Shown here: one piece after another, positions 8,484 through 15,673 of the stretch
Layout of the letters: each line of letters opens with the position of its first letter
Position numbering within the stretch: position 1 is the stretch's first letter
From: Deltaproteobacteria bacterium
Lineage (GTDB): Bacteria > Desulfobacterota > UBA8473
NCBI GenBank assembly: GCA_003599365.1
Contig: QZJR01000048.1
Coordinates: 1-37,322, forward strand
Reading direction: 5' to 3'
DNA length: 37,322 nt
Program-made: the position numbers and the translations under genes
The notes under the pieces: model-generated
The model's input: the letters and a program-made list of their open reading frames with translations, nothing else
Databases searched by the model: none
What the model was told of the DNA's origin: nothing

Positions 8484-9755
8484 CTAGAACTTAAGCTGGA
8501 AACCGACTTGATATTGATTGTAATCAACTGAGCTTGCCGTCTGAACTTCATAATTTCTATTTTCATAAGCGGTAAAAAGCATGAACTCTTTGGACAAGTC
8601 ATAAGACAGGCCGCCAACATAGGTTTCGTATTTATTGCCACTGATGTCCGTATTGGGATCATAGTCATAATACTTGCCAAACAGGCGAAGTTTCTCCAGA
8701 CCAGGGATACGCACAAATGCCTCTGCCAGGTACCCTTCGCGTTTATTTTGCTCGGATGACGTATGGGTACCCTTGCCCCAGTAGTACTGTCCCATGATGG
8801 TAAACATTTTGTGCTGTAAAGAGGCCTGAGCAATATTCATCTCCCAGTCGGGATAATCATTGGTATTCCCGGTAGCGAATTTTGTATTGGCCTTCCCGTA
8901 CGTACCCGTGTAAGCCAACTGAAATCCTTCTAGCACCGGAACAGTGGGAAGGGGACGTAAATAGACCACGCCGGAAACGACCTTGTTATTGTTGGCCTCC
9001 GAATTTGAATATCCGGCGCCGTTAAAAATACCGACTACATATCCGCCCCATTTGCCTGCAAAAGGCTTGGCTGCAAACTTGAGGTATTCGTCGTCCATGT
9101 AACCGCCAAACGTCCCCTGGTTGGAAATGCCGAAATCCGCCGAAGACTGGACCCCCGTTTCGTCAAGCAGATGTTTGCCCTGGACACGGTATGGCCAGAT
9201 AGCTGAATCGTAAGCATCTGAAGGAGTGGGGATCAAACCGGCAAGCGTCGTCGTTTCCAGCAGTTTGATATTAGCGTAGGCATTTTTCAAACGGACTTCC
9301 CATCCATTCCCTTTATCGTTTGCGTCTTTTGATGTAAAAATATCCGTGGTTACATTCGCTCCAAGCCAGTCATTTACGTCTTTTGTTAACGTCAGATAGG
9401 CCCGATTCAAGACAAACTGATTTGTGGACACACCGTTGTCTTTATCTTGTTCATTCCACTCCGCAAAAATCGTAGTGCCAAGCTTAAAACCTTTCAGCGC
9501 CGGAGGCAAAAACCCCCCTTTTGCGGCTGACTTGAGGATATCTTCTTTTATCTCCGTTCGTTCCTTCTGACTGTTGGTAGTGGCTTCCTTCAATAGATCA
9601 TACGCTTCCTGCTGGGTAACAATGTTTTTATTCTTCAGCAGATTGATCAGATCTACTACATCGGCCTCAGCAGCCCAGAGCGAAGATGCCAGGAATACCC
9701 AAACCAGCAGGCTACCAAGAATAGATATCAAAACCCTTTTTTTATCTCTAACCAT
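8484..9755 (-). CDS. OprP/OprO-like outer-membrane porin
   Basis: The 423-residue protein has a signal peptide (LISILGSLLVWVFLASSLWAAEA), a short N-terminal helical segment about 30-70 with DLINLLKNKNIVTQQEAYDLL, then alternating amphipathic beta strands ending in the C-terminal Phe needed for barrel assembly (YQVGFQLKF). The segment GTTIFAEWNEQD and following strands resemble the phosphate-selective porin O/P family. It is placed in the pst cluster downstream of a Pho box, so phosphate uptake across the outer membrane is the likely role. Which anion it selects is not proven; the Arg ladder and Lys cluster of OprP cannot be verified by eye. Confidence 0.85.
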   Translation of the reverse strand: MVRDKKRVLISILGSLLVWVFLASSLWAAEADVVDLINLLKNKNIVTQQEAYDLLKEATTNSQKERTEIKEDILKSAAKGGFLPPALKGFKLGTTIFAEWNEQDKDNGVSTNQFVLNRAYLTLTKDVNDWLGANVTTDIFTSKDANDKGNGWEVRLKNAYANIKLLETTTLAGLIPTPSDAYDSAIWPYRVQGKHLLDETGVQSSADFGISNQGTFGGYMDDEYLKFAAKPFAGKWGGYVVGIFNGAGYSNSEANNNKVVSGVVYLRPLPTVPVLEGFQLAYTGTYGKANTKFATGNTNDYPDWEMNIAQASLQHKMFTIMGQYYWGKGTHTSSEQNKREGYLAEAFVRIPGLEKLRLFGKYYDYDPNTDISGNKYETYVGGLSYDLSKEFMLFTAYENRNYEVQTASSVDYNQYQVGFQLKF

Positions 9756-9955
9756 CTCTATCTCCTTTCTTTCTCTTTTTAATTGGTGTGTCTTCGCTGT
9801 ATGCTGATAAACGCTTTGTTAATAATTAACTCCTCCATTTCATATTAAATTTATAGATAGTCTGTTTTTTTAATTGCAACTTGCAAAGTCTGTCAGTTTT
9901 CCTCTGTTCCACATCCCCCCTTCCTATTTGCTTGATTTGCGGGATAGTCTGTGGT

Positions 9956-10252
9956 AAAAAAGAGAAGGCATACGACAAGGGACAACAGCCCCGCAGGTAT
10001 GTCGCCGGGCTATCAGGTTTGATGCTTGCAGGCTCCCTGATAGCCTTTTTATTACCTCGAAACCCCACGTTTGTGTATATAATCGCTGCAGATCAGCAGC
10101 AAGACAGGAGGTGAACTTGCTGCTGATTGTGAGGCATGGGCGCCGGGTGTTAGCGCCGAATAACCTGCGGATATTCACCCGCAACGATTGTTTACATAAA
10201 TCAAACTACTGTTAAAGTGATTGATATAAATAGAGCAACCTTAAAAACTTAT
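9956..10252 (-). ncRNA. Candidate Pho-controlled structured leader or small RNA
   Basis: The 561-bp gap between the MBL gene and the porin starts with a Pho box whose predicted start of transcription is near 10252. Downstream on the minus strand lie several hairpins: a 5-bp stem at 10166-10183, a 5-bp stem at 10139-10157, a perfect 12-bp stem at 10092-10127, a 10-bp stem at 10008-10045, and an imperfect stem at 9967-10006 followed by TTCTC and six T. The 12-bp hairpin would present UUCACCUCCUGU, an anti-Shine-Dalgarno sequence, in its loop. The RNA could end at the T-run or read on as a ~500-nt porin leader. Extent and function are inferred. Confidence 0.3.
10008..10050 (+). terminator. Intrinsic-terminator-like hairpin on the plus strand
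   Basis: GGCTATCAGG (10008-10017) and CCTGATAGCC (10036-10045) form a perfect 10-bp stem with an 18-nt loop, followed by five T on the plus strand. No plus-strand gene upstream of it is recognised, so it either ends an antisense transcript or is simply one arm of the structured region read from the other strand. Confidence 0.45.
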
Positions 10253-10258
10253 GTCGTT

Positions 10259-10312
10259 AGATTACCTCAGTTTTATTACAGTTTGATTACTCTTAGGTTA
10301 AGATTCGATTAA
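10259..10312 (-). promoter_or_regulatory. Pho box array upstream of the porin leader
   Basis: On the minus strand four half-sites TTAAT, TTAAC, GTAAT, GTAAT start every 11 bp (plus-strand positions 10308, 10297, 10286, 10275); the proximal one reads ACTGTAAT. Exactly 10 nt downstream is TAATCT (10264-10259), a weak -10. The layout equals that of the pstS and STAS-gene boxes base for base in spacing. The nearest gene it can serve on this strand is the porin, about 500 nt further on. Confidence 0.65.
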
Positions 10313-10316
10313 AATG

Positions 10317-11039
10317 CTAAGAACCTTCCCGAAAATGGGTAACCTCTACTCCTTCCTCATCCTTTAAAAGTGCCCTTGCGTTTAGAATGGCTCTTTTCAT
10401 ATCCTCTTCCGGGGTCTTTGAGACTTCCCCGTGTCCTGGATAGAGCTCGGTTATCTTCCTTGTCTCCAGAAGGCTGATAGAATTGATATAATCACCGACA
10501 CTGCCGGACTCACCAATGTAAGAGAGAGTCCCCCCCGCAAAGAGAGTATCCCCGGTAAAAAGGATCTTCCGGGTAAACTCATAGATGCAGATTGAACCGG
10601 AACTATGACCAGGGGTGTGCACCACTTCCAGACTGTAGTTTCCCAGATCAAAACGAAACCTGTTTTCCAACCAGAGGTGGACTTTAAGGGATGGCTCGTT
10701 AATGTCCCCCGACTTATACATGGTAACGTACCTGTCTTCTACGGTGATCTTAGTAGCAGCAAAGCGATGGGCAGCAATTAAGGCATAATCCTGAAAATAG
10801 CGATTCGCTCCGATATGATCGAAGTGTTCATGGGTATTGATCACTATGTCAATGTCTCTGACCTTAAATCCCAATCTTAGCAAGGCCTCTTGCAATCTGG
10901 AGAAGTTTTTGTCTACCCCGGAATCAATAAGGACATTTTTATAATCACCCCTGATAAGATAGCTATGGCTGCTGGTGCCCTCTCCCTTAAGCCAAAAGAT
11001 GTTGGGGTGCATTTCCTCGATATGGTTATCTTCAGACAC
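10317..11039 (-). CDS. Metallo-beta-lactamase-fold hydrolase, translationally coupled to the STAS gene
   Basis: The protein has the dinuclear metal motif of the MBL fold: NTHEHFDHIG, then a His in HTPGHSSGS, Asp in LFTGDTLFAGG, and the final His in YPGHGE. This is the glyoxalase II-like branch of hydrolases acting on esters or thioesters; the substrate is unknown. The ORF track starts at 11081, but that ATG has no ribosome site. A GTG at 11039 has GGAGG four nt upstream and overlaps the STAS stop by 8 nt, so I prefer it (240 residues). An ATG at 11012 is another option. A Pho box ahead of the pair suggests induction in phosphate starvation. Confidence 0.8.
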   Translation of the reverse strand: MSEDNHIEEMHPNIFWLKGEGTSSHSYLIRGDYKNVLIDSGVDKNFSRLQEALLRLGFKVRDIDIVINTHEHFDHIGANRYFQDYALIAAHRFAATKITVEDRYVTMYKSGDINEPSLKVHLWLENRFRFDLGNYSLEVVHTPGHSSGSICIYEFTRKILFTGDTLFAGGTLSYIGESGSVGDYINSISLLETRKITELYPGHGEVSKTPEEDMKRAILNARALLKDEEGVEVTHFREGS

Positions 11040-11379
11040 AACCCCTCCATTCACTCTTTTTGGCCATTTCTCTATTTTCATAGATCCGAAAGATATGATC
11101 CAGACGATTTTGCCTTATATAGTTCATTATCTCCGGTTTCAAGGAGCATAACTTCAACCCCCCTTTTAAGAGGTTGACCTCTTTTCTGATACTATTGAGA
11201 AATCCCATTAGAGTTGGTTCAAACTTTTCCAATTCCTTCATGTCCATAATCACCTTAATGCCTTTTTCCTTGAGATAGGGAGAGAGCCCCCCCTTTGCCA
11301 TGACGGCTTCATTCTTTCTGGTCTTACCTGATACCTTTATGAGACAGAAACCACCTTCTTCAACAATGTGATATTTCAC
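11032..11379 (-). CDS. STAS-domain-like protein
   Basis: This 115-residue protein has the outline of a STAS/anti-anti-sigma domain: an N-terminal beta pair (FCLIKVSGKTRKNEA), the central strand IKVIMDMKELEKFEP, a helix with FLNSIRKEV, and a C-terminal KLCSLKPEIMNYIRQNRLDHIFRIYENRE, the usual LDxIFxIY ending of the fold. Such domains act as phospho-switch partners or small-molecule sensors in the cytoplasm. The usual phospho-acceptor Ser/Thr is not evident after the central strand (MDMKELEKFEPTLMG), so phosphorylation is doubtful. Its stop overlaps the start of the MBL gene. A Pho box lies 48-101 nt upstream. Confidence 0.7.
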   Translation of the reverse strand: MKYHIVEEGGFCLIKVSGKTRKNEAVMAKGGLSPYLKEKGIKVIMDMKELEKFEPTLMGFLNSIRKEVNLLKGGLKLCSLKPEIMNYIRQNRLDHIFRIYENREMAKKSEWRGCV

Positions 11380-11426
11380 TTCCTTACAAATCCTCCTTTG
11401 TATACTTTTTCTTAATGCTGACTTTA

Positions 11427-11480
11427 TTAATAACAGACTCTTGTTACGGTATGATTACAAATGGGTTAAGGTTTGATGAA
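11427..11480 (-). promoter_or_regulatory. Pho box array and promoter of the STAS-MBL operon
   Basis: On the minus strand half-sites TTCAT (degenerate), TTAAC, GTAAT, GTAAC start every 11 bp (plus-strand positions 11476, 11465, 11454, 11443). A -10 hexamer TATTAA (11432-11427) follows after exactly 10 nt. Transcription would begin near 11420, about 40 nt before the STAS start. Spacing is identical to the other two arrays. Confidence 0.65.
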
Positions 11481-11522
11481 GATTGGTGATTTTTTTGGTT
11501 GGGTTTTTAGATACTGTATGAT

Positions 11523-11602
11523 GAATTTGGCAAGTGTTTCAACTTGAGGTGCCAGGCCGGCACCTCAAGTTGAAAGCAAGATGTCAGAAAATTCTACTTT
11601 TC
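11523..11602. repeat. 80-bp palindromic repeat, copy 1
   Basis: The stretch contains CTTGAGGTGCC-AGGCC-GGCACCTCAAG, an 11-bp perfect stem, and matches 15674-15753 at 68 of 80 positions by my count. The match runs past the palindrome on both sides and includes the stop codon of the coiled-coil gene. No T-run follows the stem, so it is more a REP-like element than a terminator. Confidence 0.75.
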
Positions 11603-12661
11603 CTGTGATTGCTTTCTGGTCTGTTCTGCCACTAGCTGTTGAAGGTTTGTAAATGATTTAAGGCTTGACGAACCTTCAACGGCTTTAACTGCGATATCCT
11701 GAACCTTTTGATACGCCTTTTCCAATTGCTCGGAGAGTTTTGCAACCTGTTCACTCTGTTCTTTTACCGTCTTTCCCAGGGATTCAATTCGAGAGGCAAG
11801 TACGTTTCGCTCGCCATCGAATTCTTTTTTCAACAAATTCTCTTTATTAGTTGCTTCCAGCAAGATTTTCTCTGTTGTTTCTTTGATTGCTCTATTGACA
11901 GCCGTTTCCATTTCTTTGGGGAAGGCACTGACCTTTTTCTGCAATTCGTTCAATTCGTTTTCTCTTTCGGCTACCGCTTTTTCTCTTTCAGCCAATTCTT
12001 TTTCCATCTGCTCTTTTTTAAGTTGAATATCTCTTCCCAGTTTCGCCTTCTCGTCTTCAAACTTATCTTTTGCTATCTGTTGTTCTCTTTTAAAGGCATA
12101 ATGATATTCTTCCTTTTCCCTTTCCTGCCTTTTCATCTCTGCGGCTTCACGTTCTTTGACATCCGCCTCACGAATCTTTTTATCTCTTTCCCATTCCGCA
12201 CGAATTGTCTGAATTTCCCGGTTCAATTCCTCTTTTCTGACAGCCATTTCAGATTCAAATTCCAGTCGCTTTTGGTTTTGAGATTCTATTAATACCGCTA
12301 ATGTTGCTGCCGATCTTTGTATCTCGTATACTTCTTTTAGTTCCCCTTCTTTAATCTCAATAGCTTTCTGAATTCCCTTGAATTTGTTGACCTCTTCCTC
12401 CAGTTGATCGGAGATCTGGGTGAGCATCTTTCCGATTTCCAGTTTGAGGCTGCTGGCCCCCTTTACAACCCCTTCCGAAGACAGGGAATCTGCAACCTCC
12501 ATAACCTCCTTCATCTTTTTCTCTTCGATCTTCTTTTCCGGTTTCAGCTCAGCCTCATCCTTCTCCTGTAATTGTTTTAGAAGAGCATTATAGGTAGCCA
12601 GCATTTCTTGCTTGGTGTTTGACATGGAAATCTCTTTAGGTTCTATTTTTTTATCCACCAT
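11594..12661 (-). CDS. Long coiled-coil protein of unknown function
   Basis: The 355-residue protein is almost entirely charged heptad-repeat helix. Glu and Lys dominate from about residue 30 to 345, with a long uninterrupted coiled coil from about 75 to 330 (for example KKEQMEKELAEREKAVAER). It lacks a signal peptide, TM segment or ATPase motif, so it is probably a cytoplasmic structural or scaffolding protein. The C-terminus (LKSFTNLQQLVAEQTRKQSQEK) is less charged. Repeat copy C begins 35 bp upstream of the start and palindromic repeat copy 1 covers the stop codon. The start could also be Met13, which has GGAAAT nearby. I do not recognise a named family. Confidence 0.75.
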   Translation of the reverse strand: MVDKKIEPKEISMSNTKQEMLATYNALLKQLQEKDEAELKPEKKIEEKKMKEVMEVADSLSSEGVVKGASSLKLEIGKMLTQISDQLEEEVNKFKGIQKAIEIKEGELKEVYEIQRSAATLAVLIESQNQKRLEFESEMAVRKEELNREIQTIRAEWERDKKIREADVKEREAAEMKRQEREKEEYHYAFKREQQIAKDKFEDEKAKLGRDIQLKKEQMEKELAEREKAVAERENELNELQKKVSAFPKEMETAVNRAIKETTEKILLEATNKENLLKKEFDGERNVLASRIESLGKTVKEQSEQVAKLSEQLEKAYQKVQDIAVKAVEGSSSLKSFTNLQQLVAEQTRKQSQEK

Positions 12662-12703
12662 GATGTTATTTCCTTTCTAGCTTAAGTTATTTATTCCAAT
12701 TTT

Positions 12704-12856
12704 GATGGCTTCGTAAAAAGTCCATCTGCGGCGTTGCACTGCATCCTTCGTCGTTGCGGTGTACCCCTAAGTACGTCTCACTCCTCAGGATTTGCGCGCC
12801 TTGCATCTGGAGCTTTTTACTTTGCCATCCCAAATTCGACTTTTTACGAGTCCATC
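12704..12856 (+). repeat. Dispersed inverted-terminal repeat element, copy C
   Basis: This copy is 153 bp, from GATGGCTTCGTAAAAAGTC to GACTTTTTACGAGTCCATC. Its inverted repeats extend outward: CCAATTTT before (12696) and AAAATTGG after (to 12864) make near-perfect 27-bp arms. No direct repeat flanks it. It lies in the 367-bp gap between the coiled-coil gene and the binding-protein gene. Confidence 0.85.
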
Positions 12857-12894
12857 AAAATTGGTATAACCCGTTAACAGGGAAGACTGGAATT

Positions 12895-12971
12895 AGGTCT
12901 TGGGAATCACTTTTGCTGACAAAAGCTTACTTTTCAAGACCTGACCCGTTGCCGTTCTCGTTGCCGTTCTT
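12895..12971. repeat. Small hairpin and 12-bp tandem repeat downstream of the binding-protein gene
   Basis: AGGTCTTG (12895) and CAAGACCT (to 12942) enclose a second hairpin CTTTTG-CTGA-CAAAAG (12910-12925). Just after it CGTTGCCGTTCT is repeated twice in tandem (around 12947-12971). There is no coding ORF here apart from repeat-derived frames. The nested hairpin could end the minus-strand binding-protein transcript, but there is no clear T-run. Confidence 0.4.
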
Positions 12972-13028
12972 AAAAGACTCTACGTCTCATTGTCCTGGTT
13001 GTCAGACATTTCGGATTCAGATAACAAA

Positions 13029-14249
13029 TCAGTCGGATTTCCTCCATTCAGTCAATGGGATAAACTTTCCGGTGGTTGGATCGGACTTGAATATCTTCCA
13101 TGTATTTCCCCCTTTATGACTGGTGGCACTATAACTGAGAGGACCGCAGAGTCCGTCTGTATCAAAGTTCTTTATGCTCTCCATGGCTTTTATAAACCCT
13201 TCCCTGTCCAGATCTTTACCTGCCTTCTTAAGTATCTCTACCATCACCCTTGCCCCTACCCAGCCATGGGTATATATCTTTCCACGATAGGGTTTTTCAG
13301 TGCCAGGGAAATATTTCAGGGTTACCTCCCTCATCTCTGCGGCACCAGGACAATCATCATACCAGGACATCATGTGGTTAACTGCGTAAAACCGTTTTGC
13401 AGAGTCGCCTGCCATGTTCAGGACTTCCTCAGCACATGTGGCCCAACTCCCAAAGACAGGAACATTTAACCCATATTTTTTTAACTCCCTAAGTAGAACC
13501 ACTGTTGGCTGGGGGATTTGCCCGCAGAGAATGATGTAATTTACATTTGCTTTTTTCAAATTCATCACCTGTGAGCTGGCATCAAGGGAACCCGGATTTA
13601 GAACATCCTTAGAAGCAGGAGCAAGATTATGAAATTCAAGTCTCTTCATCGCCGATTTAAGGTCAACCTTCCCTGTTTCATTGTCAGGATAAACCAGCGC
13701 AAACCTTGGTTCCTTAGGTTTCAGATCATTCAGTATATAATCTATAAGGATATTCATCTGGTTGGGATATATGTCCCCAAAGATGAAGACATATTTTTTG
13801 AATGGCTTTACTGTTATTTCAGGCATTATTGCAGACATAAGAGGGATTTTCTCCTTTTCTGCATGTCTACTAAGTACAGTAACACCTCCCGTTGATGTTG
13901 GTCCAATTAGGGCAAAGACATTATCTTTAAAAATTAGTTTCTTAAAAGCAGTTATAGCCAGCGGAATAGAGTAACGGTCATCCTCAACCAGTGCATCAAT
14001 CTTTCTGCCGTTAATTCCTCCCTGTTCATTTATATACTTGAAGTAAGTTTTTATACCCTGAGTTGTGGGAACGACTACATTGGCAGAAGGCCCTGTTTGG
14101 TCCAGGATCAAACCTATCTTTATACTACTATCGGTGACCCCAGGAATATCTTTGGCATGTATAAATGTTTTGTCAACAATAACACTAACTAAGGTGATGA
14201 AACAGACAGTAATTAGCTTACAATGTGTCGAAGACAATCCTACTCTCAT
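13029..14249 (-). CDS. Periplasmic substrate-binding protein, LivK/branched-chain amino acid type
   Basis: This 406-residue protein belongs to the Peripla_BP_6 family that feeds HAAT-type ABC importers. It has an N-terminal signal segment (CKLITVCFITLVSVIV), then SSIKIGLILDQTGPSANV, the sugar/amino-acid lobe, GPTSTGGVTVLSRHAEKEKIPLMSA and a C-terminal half with SWYDDCPGAAEMREVTLKYF. Length is normal for the family. AGGAGG seven nt before the ATG supports the start. No permease or ATPase of a Liv system is in the window, so the partner lies elsewhere. The ligand cannot be told; amino acids or aromatic/short-chain acids are possible. A decayed paralogue lies 113 bp upstream. Confidence 0.9.
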   Translation of the reverse strand: MRVGLSSTHCKLITVCFITLVSVIVDKTFIHAKDIPGVTDSSIKIGLILDQTGPSANVVVPTTQGIKTYFKYINEQGGINGRKIDALVEDDRYSIPLAITAFKKLIFKDNVFALIGPTSTGGVTVLSRHAEKEKIPLMSAIMPEITVKPFKKYVFIFGDIYPNQMNILIDYILNDLKPKEPRFALVYPDNETGKVDLKSAMKRLEFHNLAPASKDVLNPGSLDASSQVMNLKKANVNYIILCGQIPQPTVVLLRELKKYGLNVPVFGSWATCAEEVLNMAGDSAKRFYAVNHMMSWYDDCPGAAEMREVTLKYFPGTEKPYRGKIYTHGWVGARVMVEILKKAGKDLDREGFIKAMESIKNFDTDGLCGPLSYSATSHKGGNTWKIFKSDPTTGKFIPLTEWRKSD

Positions 14250-14285
14250 ACTTTATCCTCCTTTTATTGTTTAAAATTTGGGGTT

Positions 14286-14329
14286 ATGAAAGGGTTTGTC
14301 CCAGTGTGTATTGGGACAAACCCTTTCAT
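14286..14329. repeat. 17-bp perfect palindrome between the two binding-protein genes
   Basis: ATGAAAGGGTTTGTCCC (14286-14302) and its exact complement (14313-14329) enclose a 10-nt loop. This is the longest perfect inverted repeat seen in the window. There is no T-run on either side, though the RNA hairpin would be very stable and could act as an mRNA 3-prime end or as an attenuator in front of the intact gene. Confidence 0.7.
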
Positions 14330-14361
14330 TTGGCTAATCTGATACTAGCTTAAAACTTAAC

Positions 14362-14943
14362 TCAGTGAGCTGGTTTTATCCAGTCAGTAACAGGAATGAG
14401 TTTATTGTTTTCTACATCGGCTTTATACATCCTCAGGTACTCCCCACCCATGCGCTCATTGGAGCCGTATGTTATATAACCGCTCACCCCTCCTGTATCA
14501 AAGTTTTTAAAGGTTTCCAGGGCTGCTACCAGGGATTCGCTATCAAGGTTTCTGCCGGCCCTTTTCATTCCTTCCTCCAGGATCATGGCACAGAGCCAAC
14601 CTTTGGAATAATTCTTGGTATAGTCCTTTTTCTTGGGACTCAGTTTCAGGGTGATTTCCCTCAGTTTTGCCATACCCGGTGTGTCATCATACCAGGAACT
14701 GTAGGCATGGACTCCTCCCTGGTCATTTATATATCGCACATAATTTCTAAAACCTTCAACAGCTGCCAGCCAGGTAGTAGCTATAGGGCCTGTCATATCT
14801 GGAATCACTCCTATCTTAACCATATCGTTCGTTACCCCTCTCACTTCCTCGGCAGGGGTAGCAGTTGGTTTCATTAAAAATACGGAAACCATTAAACCGA
14901 TAAACAACAATAGATAAACCTTGCGTAATCCTTTTCTCTTTAT
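14362..14943 (-). pseudogene. Decayed LivK-type binding protein: internal deletion and lost start codon
   Basis: The frame is homologous to the intact binding protein downstream but lacks its middle. YINDQGGV (paralogue residues 72-79) is joined directly to HAYSSWYDDTPGMAKLREITLK (paralogue from about 291), an in-frame loss of about 210 of about 400 residues that removes most of the binding lobes. The start also looks damaged: a basic signal-peptide n-region (KRKGLRK) is open back to codon ATA at 14943, which stands four nt after GGAGG where ATG is expected. The ORF track begins at TTG 14910, which would lose the n-region. The ends are well conserved, so the decay is recent, or the short product has some use. 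Confidence 0.75.
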
Positions 14944-14949
14944 TCGTTC

Positions 14950-15433
14950 CTCCTCTTTTCAACATTGATGAAGCCGTCAACATTTATTAGTCTCATTGCC
15001 TGACTAAAGCGCTAGCTCGAAACTACAATAATACCACCCCCTTTCATCTTGTAGATATGTGACACACCATCCTTTCAAAGAAACAAGTTACGGTCTTAGA
15101 TGGGTCAAAAAATGCCTGCCTGTGCGATGCACGCAGACAGGTATGCTGAAGCGAAAAGGGGTAATTCTTCAAAGCTCTCCTTATGAGTAACAAGGAAAGG
15201 TTGGGTATTTACTGCAATAAGGATTCTATGAAGATGCTGAGTTTGTGAAAGCTAGTTTGTGAGGAAGAACAAGAATATTAACAGAAGTGGGGCTCGAATT
15301 CGAATTACATCCTATAGGCAGGGGAGGAATGAGGGCACAGGAATCATAGGTGTTTGCGAATGAACCATCTAGACATGATTTTCTTACTATCTATAGCACA
15401 AAAAGAGATTTTCCACAAGATTAAATTGGCATC
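14950..15433. other. Long non-coding stretch with one imperfect hairpin
   Basis: No ORF with coding character is seen in these 480 bp. The only structure noticed is the imperfect hairpin CCTGCCTGTGCG...CGCAGACAGG at about 15115-15141. Plausibly this is the upstream region of the decayed binding-protein gene and the downstream region of the BRCT fragment. Confidence 0.5.
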
Positions 15434-15649
15434 CTATTCTTCAATCAGCTTCTTAAACTCATCTTCAGTCATAATATTAACACCTAATGCCCTTGCCTTG
15501 TCAGCCTTGGAACCCGGGTTTTCTCCAGTTACAACAAAGGTGGTGCTGTTGCTTACAGCAGATGCAGCCTTTCCTCCTAATTCTTCTACCATTTTTTTTG
15601 CTTCGTCTCTTGTAAACAAACCTAGTACTCCTGTGAAAACAAAAGTCAT
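15434..15649 (-). CDS. Orphan BRCT domain, probably a DNA ligase C-terminal fragment
   Basis: The 71 residues form one complete BRCT domain: FVFTGVLGLFTRDEAKKMVEELGGKAA, then SNSTTFVVTGENPGSKADKARALGVNIMTEDEFKKLIEE. The GExPGSKxDKAxxLG block is typical of the BRCT domain that closes NAD-dependent DNA ligase LigA. None of the ligase catalytic, OB or helix-hairpin-helix parts is present. Upstream, the frame stays open for 22 codons (PQAETLAKFLRESKPEG) back to a stop inside the palindromic repeat copy 2. GGAAGGA abuts the ATG with no spacing, so translation is uncertain. It is either a remnant or a stand-alone BRCT protein. Confidence 0.6.
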   Translation of the reverse strand: MTFVFTGVLGLFTRDEAKKMVEELGGKAASAVSNSTTFVVTGENPGSKADKARALGVNIMTEDEFKKLIEE

Positions 15650-15673
15650 TCCTTCCGGTTTGCTTTCTCTCAG

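Noticed and set aside
9900-10060. Resemblance of GGGACAACAGCCCCG...GCCGGGCTATC to the c-di-GMP-I (GEMM) riboswitch or a cobalamin riboswitch
   Set aside because: The most conserved blocks (GGGACGCAAAGCC, or the B12 box) are not present, and there is no proper gene downstream. A covariance search with Rfam RF01051 and RF00174 would settle it.
15114-15141. Imperfect CCTGCCTGTGCG/CGCAGACAGG palindrome as terminator
   Set aside because: It has mismatches, no T-run, and no gene end nearby.
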